From: Verrucomicrobiota bacterium
GTDB lineage: Bacteria; Verrucomicrobiota; Verrucomicrobiia; CAIQCK01
Assembly: GCA_016235595.1 (NCBI GenBank)
Contig: JACRJX010000041.1
Location: 310,001-374,000, forward strand
Reading direction: 5' to 3'
DNA: 64,000 nucleotides
In this document: piece after piece, positions 24,800 to 32,044 of the stretch
Numbering within the stretch: position 1 is the stretch's first letter
Layout of the letters: the number at the start of each line of letters is the position of its first letter
Made by a program: the position numbers and the translations under genes
The notes under the pieces: model-generated
What the model was told of the DNA's origin: nothing
Database searches by the model: none
Seen by the model: the letters and a program-made list of their open reading frames with translations, nothing else

Positions 24800-26434
24800 T
24801 CATGGTCTCGTCTTCTCCAGCAAAATCGAGCAACCGCTGAAGAGGACAAACCTCTTGCGCCAGCCATCGGGTGTCTTGTCGGTGACGGGTTCCGCTACCA
24901 CGGGTGTCCCGTCCTGCGCAAGATAGATGCAGCGAAAATCGTCGGGCAGTTTCGACTCCAATGAAAAATCCAGCGTGGTGCGATTTTCCTCACGCGAGTC
25001 AGTGACGTAGACCGTGTCCCCAGCGTCGAAGACCAGCACATTGGGATCGCTCGCGGTGAAACGGCGCGGGTAGCATTGGTCAAGCGTTCCTTGGAGAGAA
25101 CCGTCCTTGACCTCCGCAGGCGTGACCAAGCGTGGGCTGGGACTGGTCTTAGGCCAGCCCGAGTTCTCCGGGACGACGGGCAGCACAAAATTTTTCCCTT
25201 CGTTGGGAACGATGTCCAGCCCGCCATCAGCAATGCCAAACACGGTCTTCCACAAACGATTGGGAACGGCTGGTGACACGTAGGAGTGTTCGTAGCCAGC
25301 GCCTGCAACCTCAGAGTCCGTAGCAGGATTGATCGCCGCCACTTTCACCAACCGCGCCACTTGGTCGCGCGTTCGACAGAGCTGGCGCTGAAGAATCAAC
25401 CGCGCTGTCTTTTCACGCACGGTCCGCAGACTGCCGCCGCCGTCAAATGGACTGAACGCCACCAACCGTTCCGTGGCGAAGAATCTCGCGCCCGATAGTG
25501 CCGCCAGGATCATCGTATCCTTCACCAGACACGGGGGTGTTGACATGATGGCCGGACCGAAGGTGTTGCCGGATGCCTGCGTCGGATTGTTGCCAAGATA
25601 GATGGAAGGCCAGAATTTCGCCCGAAGGCTGCCACGGGCGACGGAATACTGGTTGGGCCAATACCAACCGTCGAACTGGAAGCCCCAGTTGTTCACGGTG
25701 CCGCTGAGCCAAAGGCCGACGCAATCGGCCCAGTTCAGCATGTTGTCGAATGGCTCGACCGTCTTCCACGTCGGCACGATCACCTCGCTGTGATCGCGCA
25801 GGAAAGCCAGCCACTGCGGGTCCGCCATCAGGTGGTTCCACAACGTCGCGCCACGGTGAAGATAGAGCGCCCACACGATTTTCCTCCCTTGACGCTTCGC
25901 CAACGCCGCAAAACCGCGCAAATGCTCCTGGTCCACGTCCACGAACCTCGATCCGCCCAGTTCCGCAAATAGCAGTGCTTTCACACACTGGTAGCGTTTG
26001 AGCAACCCCTCGACAGTCTCAAAGCTCGGCGCGGCTTCGCGCAACTTGGCATAACGCCGGACCACGAGCATGGTGGAAATGCGATGCTGCTCGCAGTAGT
26101 CGAGTGACGCCAGCAACGCCGCATGCTTCTTGCCGTACTCGGGATCGCGCTGAGGCGGGATCTTCTCGGTTCGGTCAGTCGAGTAACTCTTGACCTGATA
26201 AATCCACTCTGGCGCCACGTAAAGCGTCAGCCAGGCATGGGCCTTCAGATCGTCCGGCACCGCCCGCCAGCGGAACTCCGCATCCCAACAACGGTAGCCC
26301 TGCTCTTCAAACCAGCCGTCGTCGAAAATGAAGACCGGTGTCTCCTTTGGCGTGCTCGCGCCTAGTACAGAACTCATCCCAACAACGAACACGCACAGCC
26401 ATTTGGCGAACCCATGTGTGATGCTGCAAGTCAT
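24800..26434 (-). CDS. Exported TIM-barrel protein, GH98-like, substrate unknown
   Basis: The ATG at 26434 gives 544 residues with a signal peptide (MTCSITHGFAKWLCVFVVGM and on to GAS). The start of the mature part has FIFDDGWFEEQGYRCWDAEF and RAVPDDLKAHAWLTLYVAP. A barrel follows with LASLDYCEQHRISTMLVVRR, CVKALLFAELGGSRFVD and IVWALYLHRGATLW. The run of a residue such as Glu in LLFAELGG followed by later acidic strands resembles GH98 endo-beta-galactosidases, but the match is from general pattern only. A C-terminal beta-sandwich holds FDAGDTVYVTDSREENRTT. It is 14 bases after the mannanase-like gene. Confident that it is exported; family is tentative. Confidence 0.5.
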   Translation of the reverse strand: MTCSITHGFAKWLCVFVVGMSSVLGASTPKETPVFIFDDGWFEEQGYRCWDAEFRWRAVPDDLKAHAWLTLYVAPEWIYQVKSYSTDRTEKIPPQRDPEYGKKHAALLASLDYCEQHRISTMLVVRRYAKLREAAPSFETVEGLLKRYQCVKALLFAELGGSRFVDVDQEHLRGFAALAKRQGRKIVWALYLHRGATLWNHLMADPQWLAFLRDHSEVIVPTWKTVEPFDNMLNWADCVGLWLSGTVNNWGFQFDGWYWPNQYSVARGSLRAKFWPSIYLGNNPTQASGNTFGPAIMSTPPCLVKDTMILAALSGARFFATERLVAFSPFDGGGSLRTVREKTARLILQRQLCRTRDQVARLVKVAAINPATDSEVAGAGYEHSYVSPAVPNRLWKTVFGIADGGLDIVPNEGKNFVLPVVPENSGWPKTSPSPRLVTPAEVKDGSLQGTLDQCYPRRFTASDPNVLVFDAGDTVYVTDSREENRTTLDFSLESKLPDDFRCIYLAQDGTPVVAEPVTDKTPDGWRKRFVLFSGCSILLEKTRP

Positions 26435-26448
26435 AGGCGTTTTCCAAA

Positions 26449-28416
26449 TCACCGGTGATAAACCTCCACCCGATCCAATTCCGCCGGACCGTTCCAGAGC
26501 ACTTTCAATTGTCGGTTGCCAGCGGGAACGACACATTCGTATTCAACCATCGTGCGTTGCTGTTTGCCTGCTGCGCCGCCCGGAGGACGGGGCAGCCGGC
26601 GCTCGCTCCGCTTCGGCTGGAGCGCGGCAAACGTTTTGCCGTCGGCGGATACTTGCAGCGTCAAGTCAGCAATCTCCTTTGCGAAGAAGGCGACAACCTT
26701 CACCGATTCGATTGACCCGGGCACCCGGTAGCTGAGCCAGTCATCGGCGTTGCCCTTGGCGCGGAAAAGATATTCGGCATAGAGAGCGTTGTAATCATTG
26801 TTCAGCGTCAAGCCGTCGGACTTCGCCCGGACGCGCGAGAAATCCTGCAACTCGTCCACGAAACAAACGCGCTTGACCTTCACCGGGCCAACAACATTCG
26901 ACGGCTTGGATGCGCCGGAAGCGTTGCGGGCAGTAACGCGATAGAACCACGTCTGGCCCGCGCGGACGGTCGTGTCGCTATAGAGCGGACGATAGGCCAC
27001 GTCTCCGTCGCAAACGTTGGCGGCGATGGTTTTCCACGGCCCGCTCGCCTTCGACGCGCGCGCGATGTCGTAGCCGGTCGCGCCAGCCGAACCGCGCCAC
27101 GAGAGAAACGGCACGTCGCCGATGGGCAGCAGTTCCGGCGCGTCGGGTGCAGGCATGGGCGGCACGGGCTTGCCTTCGATCCGAAACGCCGCCTCTCGCA
27201 TCGCGGTCATAATGCCAATCTCGCGCTGGGCATCAGCGTTGGGGAAGCCGGGCCAGTGATACGACCACACGGCCGGATAGGTCATGATCTGGTGCCAGTA
27301 GAAGCCGCCCTCGTTGTGATGAAAATACATGCTCCAGAGCAGTGCGCCAGCGATGCCCGGCTCAGACTGCACGTAATCGAGAAACTCGCGCAGCTTGTCC
27401 ACCACGTTGGCATGCGTGAACATCTTGCCATCAATGTAGGGGCCAAACTCGCCAATGAACATCGGACGCGCGCCGTTGAGCTTGGTCATTTCGGCGCGCA
27501 TCGCGCCGGGCCAGCCGTCCTCCACACCGCGGTAGTTGCCGTAGAGATGGCGTGTGACGATATCGATGTTCGGGTCCACCAGCAGTGGCTGGCCGGGCCG
27601 GTGACGCGTCTCGGCCACGAGATGATTCTTGTCGAGGCTCTTGATGAACGCCGCCATCTCCGAAAGCCACGCATCGGGCGCGCTGTGCATCTCGTTCCCG
27701 AATTGCCATGCGAGCACCGCCTTGTCGTCGCGGTAGGCCACGCCGGTGATCGTGTTGATGCGCGTGAGCACGTAGCGAACGGTGGCCTTGTAGTCCTCCT
27801 TGATCTGCGGATCGGTGTAGAACTCGGCGCGCTTCTTGCCGCGATGCGCCGCATAGGTGCCGATGCCACCGAGGTAATCGCCGTACTCCGCCGTGAGGTC
27901 GAGCATCACGCGCACACCATAGCGGTTGGCCAGTGCCAATAGGTTGTCCACGACCTTGAACGCCTCCTCGTTGAACTTGCCCGGGCCAAGCACGTAGTGC
28001 CACTGCTTCGCCTCCTCATCCGGCTTGCGGATGGGCAGGTTCCAGGTCCGCACGACACGGCCGTTCATTTGGTCGAGCGTCTTGAAGGCATCCTCCTGTT
28101 CCCACGGCGTGGCCAGATGGAGCCGCTCCGGCAGGTAAAGCGTCCAGTCGTAAGGCAGCACCAGTCCCGGCATGTTCGCCCCGATGAACCGGAACTCCTT
28201 GTCGCCATTGTAGAGCTTGTTGCCCTGGCGGGTGATGAAGTGTTGGAAGCGGGTCGGCGCCGGGCGAACGGCCGATTCCTGGGCGGGAGAATCACCCACA
28301 CCGGCAATGCTCAGCAGGCCGAGGAAGAGGGCTGCAAGAAACGTCGAGGCGCGATGGTTTGCATTCATGGGACGGGATTGCATGTTTTCTCCGGTCATTG
28401 GGTCAGTCATTTTCAT
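26449..28416 (-). CDS. Exported GH5-type (mannanase-like) endo-glycosidase with fibronectin-like and sugar-binding tail
   Basis: The 655-residue protein starts with an ATG overlapping the upstream stop by 4 bases; ATGs at 28383 (preceded by GGAG) and 28368 are also possible, and the signal peptide lies around residues 18-46 (TFLAALFLGLLSIAGV). The barrel begins FRFIGANMPG as in GH5_7 beta-mannanases. LAWQFGNEMHS holds the likely acid/base Glu242 and PMFIGEFGPY the likely nucleophile Glu323. A fibronectin-III-like domain (ATGYDIARASKASGPWKTI, YRVTARNASGASKPSN) is at about residues 425-515. A C-terminal beta-sandwich ends the chain (LTLQVSADGKTF, RQLKVLWNGPAELDRVEVY). It should cut mannan-type backbones outside the cytosol. 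Confidence 0.8.
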   Translation of the reverse strand: MKMTDPMTGENMQSRPMNANHRASTFLAALFLGLLSIAGVGDSPAQESAVRPAPTRFQHFITRQGNKLYNGDKEFRFIGANMPGLVLPYDWTLYLPERLHLATPWEQEDAFKTLDQMNGRVVRTWNLPIRKPDEEAKQWHYVLGPGKFNEEAFKVVDNLLALANRYGVRVMLDLTAEYGDYLGGIGTYAAHRGKKRAEFYTDPQIKEDYKATVRYVLTRINTITGVAYRDDKAVLAWQFGNEMHSAPDAWLSEMAAFIKSLDKNHLVAETRHRPGQPLLVDPNIDIVTRHLYGNYRGVEDGWPGAMRAEMTKLNGARPMFIGEFGPYIDGKMFTHANVVDKLREFLDYVQSEPGIAGALLWSMYFHHNEGGFYWHQIMTYPAVWSYHWPGFPNADAQREIGIMTAMREAAFRIEGKPVPPMPAPDAPELLPIGDVPFLSWRGSAGATGYDIARASKASGPWKTIAANVCDGDVAYRPLYSDTTVRAGQTWFYRVTARNASGASKPSNVVGPVKVKRVCFVDELQDFSRVRAKSDGLTLNNDYNALYAEYLFRAKGNADDWLSYRVPGSIESVKVVAFFAKEIADLTLQVSADGKTFAALQPKRSERRLPRPPGGAAGKQQRTMVEYECVVPAGNRQLKVLWNGPAELDRVEVYHR

Positions 28417-29732
28417 TTACTGGTCGACAACGCGTAGTACGCGCATTCCGCGAAGAAGAACTCCGACATGTGGAGCTTTGAGTAGTCGTAATGGCGGATT
28501 GTGCGTTCGACGGCATCACGACCCGCGCCGTCTCCGGCGAGAGCGATGATCGCCGCGGCGGCGAGCGGCTGGCGCATGTAGCGGGCCTCGTAGCTTTTTC
28601 GTTCACCTCGCTTAGCCTTGTCTGCGATTCCAGACAGCTTCAAGGCGTCAGCTTGCGTGCGTTGTGGGAACCAAGTGGCATAGACTGCCCGCCAATTGGC
28701 GTTTCCAAAGACTTTCGTGTCATTGTTATCGAATTGCCTGTGCGACTCGACGGACGCGAGAGCGTTCTTGGCGTTGGCGGCGAGGCCGTCGCTGTATTGC
28801 GCACGGAGGGATTCATCAGTCTCCATCGCGGCGAGTTTCGCCAGCGAACCTTGTGATCCGACATAGATCCACAGCGCGTGGTCATCTATGCCTTTGATCG
28901 CCTCGCGGTCGAAAGCGTAGCCCACAGCGCATATCTCCGCACGCGTCTTGTCGCAATTCGCGGGGCGTTCGGCGAACGCCTTTCGGTAGCGTTCGAGCCA
29001 GATGTTATCGCGTGTCACATCAAACATCGCCCTCAGCATGAACAAATACCGCACGGCATCGCGGAACAAATGCCCCTTGAAACCGCCACGAAAATCGCCT
29101 TTGAAGGCACCATCGCAGGGGCATTTCCAGCCAGTGGTTTCAAGGACGTCCGCAACCTCCTGCATTTTCTTCGCGATCTGCTGACGCTCCGCGTCGGACG
29201 GCAAGCCGCTCATAAAATACGCATGGAGTCCGTAGAACCACGGATGCGTTTGGTCGTCTGAGCCGAGCGGATAATGGCATTTGCCATCCGTGCCCATGCC
29301 CCGCGCGATGAAACCGCGCACATCGGAAACCGAGGCGCATTTCAATAACCCCTGCGCCAGACGCCGCGCATTGGCCTTGTCGGCCGCAGCCCCGCTGCGG
29401 AGGGCGCGTTCGCACGCCGCCGGCAGATACATGCCCGTGAACATCGGCCCGTTCTCGATCGGGCTCCACCAGCCGATGGCATTTGGCCGCCCCAACCTGC
29501 AATCATCGGGAGTCGGTATCTCGCCGATGTAATCGAGGATGATGCCGTGCTTGTCGATGCGTCTGTTCCACAATTCCGAGTGAGCTTGCTCCACGGCATC
29601 GGGCAAGGCGCGTTGGGCAGCGAATATGCTCCCGCATGGCATCGCGACGAACGTCGACAGGATCACGCTGAGTCCAAATCGAGGCATGGGTATTAGATTC
29701 ATGAGCAGGGATTTCATACGTTCCAAAATCAA
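28413..29732 (-). CDS. Exported alpha-helical (alpha/alpha-barrel-like) protein, function unknown
   Basis: The 439-residue frame has three possible ATG starts within its first 20 codons, all leading into a signal peptide (FGLSVILSTFVAMPCGSIFA). The mature part is helix-rich with ELWNRRIDKHGIILDYIGEI, GWWSPIENGPMFTGMYLPAA, SDDQTHPWFYGLHAYFMSGL and KGHLFRDAVRYLFMLRAM. The repeated aromatic and acidic helix ends suggest an (alpha/alpha)6-type barrel as in many glycan lyases and hydrolases. I do not recognise the family. It is coupled to the mannanase-like gene by a 4-base overlap, so a related substrate is likely. Confidence 0.6.
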   Translation of the reverse strand: MILERMKSLLMNLIPMPRFGLSVILSTFVAMPCGSIFAAQRALPDAVEQAHSELWNRRIDKHGIILDYIGEIPTPDDCRLGRPNAIGWWSPIENGPMFTGMYLPAACERALRSGAAADKANARRLAQGLLKCASVSDVRGFIARGMGTDGKCHYPLGSDDQTHPWFYGLHAYFMSGLPSDAERQQIAKKMQEVADVLETTGWKCPCDGAFKGDFRGGFKGHLFRDAVRYLFMLRAMFDVTRDNIWLERYRKAFAERPANCDKTRAEICAVGYAFDREAIKGIDDHALWIYVGSQGSLAKLAAMETDESLRAQYSDGLAANAKNALASVESHRQFDNNDTKVFGNANWRAVYATWFPQRTQADALKLSGIADKAKRGERKSYEARYMRQPLAAAAIIALAGDGAGRDAVERTIRHYDYSKLHMSEFFFAECAYYALSTSK

Positions 29733-29738
29733 GCCAGT

Positions 29739-30590
29739 TCACACTCCCGACGAAGACGAAAAGCCGCCGTCCACGGCCACGGTAATTCCAGTGACGAAAG
29801 CAGCCCGCTCGTCGTCCAGCAGCCAGCAGACTGCGCCGAGGAGATCCTGTGCTTCGCCAAAACGTTTCATCGGAGTGTGGGCCATCACGTTCTGGCCGCG
29901 CGCGGTGAGGCCGCCGTCCCCGGTCATGAGGATCTTGCGACTGCGCTCGTTGGCAAAGAAACCGGGCGCCACAGCGTTCACGCGAATGCCTGCGGGTGCG
30001 AGATAGGCCGCCAGCCATTGGGTGAGGTTGACCACGCCGGCCTTGGACAGGGAATAGGCGAGGTTTTTTGAGAGCGGCCGGTAGCTGTTCATCGAGGCGA
30101 AGTTCACGATCGCGCCCCTGCCCCGCTGCGCCATCTCCCGGCCGAACACCTGGCACGGGATGAGCGTGCCGATGGTGTTTAGCTTGATGACGTCGAGCAT
30201 GCGCGCAGGGTCGAGATTGAAGAACCCCCGCATGTCTTCCGGCTTCTTGTCGCTGATCTCCGCGGGTTGAAACTCCGTGGTGGTCGTCACGGCGTCGTTG
30301 CGGTTGCCCCCTGCGCCGTTCACCAGGAATGCGCACGGTCCGAGTTGCTGCGTGATACTCTGACGCGCGTTTTCGACCGCCGCCGCGTCGGTGACGTCCA
30401 CGCTCAACGGCAACACCGTGCCGCCCGCAGCGCGAATGGCCGCGGCAACCGGCTCCAATTTCGTCACAGTGCGGCCGAGCAAGGCGACTTTCGCGCCAAG
30501 TCGGGCGAGTTCGATGGCGACGGCGGAGCAGAGCGTCCCGCCCGCGCCGGTCACGACAGCAGTTTTGTTTTTGAACATGGTCTCGTTCAT
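29739..30590 (-). CDS. SDR oxidoreductase, D-mannonate oxidoreductase (UxuB)-like
   Basis: The ATG at 30590 (MNETMFKNKTAVVTGAGG) gives 283 residues. The Rossmann motif is TGAGGTLCSAVA, the active site has NFASMNSYRPLSKNLAYSLSK (Ser, Tyr...Lys) and NGAGGNRNDAVTTTTEF, the insertion typical of SDR-type mannonate/fructuronate reductases. Known relatives reduce D-fructuronate to D-mannonate with NAD(P)H. It lies 4 bases after an ExuT-like transporter and shares the locus with UxuA, so together they form a glucuronate branch. Other SDR sugar dehydrogenase activities remain possible. It is cytosolic. Confidence 0.75.
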   Translation of the reverse strand: MNETMFKNKTAVVTGAGGTLCSAVAIELARLGAKVALLGRTVTKLEPVAAAIRAAGGTVLPLSVDVTDAAAVENARQSITQQLGPCAFLVNGAGGNRNDAVTTTTEFQPAEISDKKPEDMRGFFNLDPARMLDVIKLNTIGTLIPCQVFGREMAQRGRGAIVNFASMNSYRPLSKNLAYSLSKAGVVNLTQWLAAYLAPAGIRVNAVAPGFFANERSRKILMTGDGGLTARGQNVMAHTPMKRFGEAQDLLGAVCWLLDDERAAFVTGITVAVDGGFSSSSGV

Positions 30591-30594
30591 GCGT

Positions 30595-31872
30595 TCAATT
30601 CTCCTGCTTGGTTCCAGTTTCACGAATCTGCTTGATGCGGCTAACACAAAACACCAGCGTCAGGCACGCCAGCAATGGAAGGATGCCGATGGTCCAGAAC
30701 ACCAGCCCGTAACCGGCCTTGTCCACAATCTGACCAGCGATGTACGTGAACAGCGCGCCGCCAATGCTCGATCCCATACCGGTGAAACCGACTGCTGTGG
30801 CCAGGGACTGCGCGGGGAAAATGTCGGCGTGCAAAGCGTAGATGTTCGCGCTCCACATACCGAAGCCGAACGTCGCCACGCACACCCACGCAATAGCCGC
30901 CGCAGGCGTCGGCGCGCCGACCACCATCAATCCCGCGCTCATCATCAACCCACCGCATACCATGACAACCTTGCGCGCAAACAGGTCTCCCATGCCACGC
31001 GCCAGCAACCAATCCGAAGTCATGCCGCCGGCCATCTTGCCGAAATCCACCGTCAGGTAAGGAATCCAGCCGTAGAACCCGATGTCCTTCAACGAAAAGC
31101 CGCGCGCCTTGCTTAGATAATCCGGCAGCCAAAACACATAAAACCACCACACCGGCGTCGCCAACATCCGCGTGGCCAGCATCCCCCACACAGTCCCAGC
31201 GCCGATCATCCCGCGCAGCGCAGCGCCGAACCCGCCACTCTTCTTCGGAACCGGCCCTACCTCTGCCAGCACCGCTGCGCGGTCCCCCGGCGACAACCAC
31301 ACATGTTGCTCCGGTTCGTCATAGACCTTCAGCCATGCAACCAGCCACAAGAATCCAAGCACCGCTGTCCCGCCAAATGCCGCCCGCCAGCCGAACCACA
31401 ACGTCAGCAACGCGACGAGCGGCGGCGCCAGCACCGCGCCGAGGGCCGCGCCGCTGTCAAAAACCGCCATCGCCATGCCGCGGCGTTGCGCCGGGAACCA
31501 GCGCGCCACGGCCTTGGCTCCCGCAGGCCAGTTGCCCGCCTCGCTCAGCGCCAGCAAACAACGAAACACGCCAAGGCTCATCGCGCCGCGCGCAAAGGCG
31601 TGCGCCATCGCCGAGAGCGACCAGCCCACGACGAAGTAACCGAAACTGCGCCGAGTCCCGATCTTGTCAATGACCATGCCCGCGCCGAGCTGAGCGACCG
31701 TATAGGCGAGCATGAACACCATCGTGATGGCGCCGTAGTCCGCGCTGGTCAGACCGAGGTCAGCGCGCAACGTCGGCAACAGCACCGACAGCGCCTGCCG
31801 GTCCAGGTAGTTGATGACCGTGGACAGAAACAACAGTCCTAGAATCAGCCAGCGTAGTTGTGCGAGTCGCAT
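30595..31872 (-). CDS. MFS transporter, hexuronate (ExuT)-type
   Basis: This 425-residue inner-membrane protein has 12 predicted helices. It begins RWLILGLLFLSTVINYLDRQ, with the NYLDR signature of the ACS/ExuT anion-cation symporter branch. Other marks are GMVIDKIGTRRSFGYFVVGW (loop 2-3), EAGNWPAGAKAVARWFPAQ (the family EAGNFPA..K....WFP block), and MTSDWLLARG. ExuT-type carriers import glucuronate and galacturonate with protons. The adjoining UxuB-like gene 4 bases downstream and the UxuA gene support uronate as substrate. No outer-membrane partner is seen. Confidence 0.85.
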   Translation of the reverse strand: MRLAQLRWLILGLLFLSTVINYLDRQALSVLLPTLRADLGLTSADYGAITMVFMLAYTVAQLGAGMVIDKIGTRRSFGYFVVGWSLSAMAHAFARGAMSLGVFRCLLALSEAGNWPAGAKAVARWFPAQRRGMAMAVFDSGAALGAVLAPPLVALLTLWFGWRAAFGGTAVLGFLWLVAWLKVYDEPEQHVWLSPGDRAAVLAEVGPVPKKSGGFGAALRGMIGAGTVWGMLATRMLATPVWWFYVFWLPDYLSKARGFSLKDIGFYGWIPYLTVDFGKMAGGMTSDWLLARGMGDLFARKVVMVCGGLMMSAGLMVVGAPTPAAAIAWVCVATFGFGMWSANIYALHADIFPAQSLATAVGFTGMGSSIGGALFTYIAGQIVDKAGYGLVFWTIGILPLLACLTLVFCVSRIKQIRETGTKQEN

Positions 31873-31903
31873 AGATTTTTGGATACTCCGTTCCGTGCCC
31901 CTG

Positions 31904-32032
31904 TCACACCAACGCCTTCAACAGCCACGCCCGGCTTTCTTCGATCAGTTTCTGCCCTTCTTCTGTAGTTATGAGAAACTCCCTGCGCGAGAGATTGCGT
32001 GTGTTGATTGGCTGGTCGGGTCGGTTGTTCAT
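31904..32032 (-). pseudogene. 42-residue remnant with a Tat leader joined to a short C-terminal tail
   Basis: An ATG at 32032, 12 bases after the GH38 stop, opens 42 codons. The start reads MNNRPDQPINTRNLSRREFL, with the twin-arginine SRREFL of a Tat leader. The hydrophobic stretch that should follow is missing; instead comes EEGQKLIEESRAWLLKALV and TGA. The product looks like both ends of a larger exported protein joined by an internal deletion. A functional small protein is less likely but possible. Confidence 0.45.
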
Positions 32033-32044
32033 GACTGTCTTCCT

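Noticed and set aside
24708..24803. 31-codon ORF overlapping the GH98-like stop by 4 bases
   Set aside because: No signal peptide, motif or ribosome binding site; the overlap can arise by chance.
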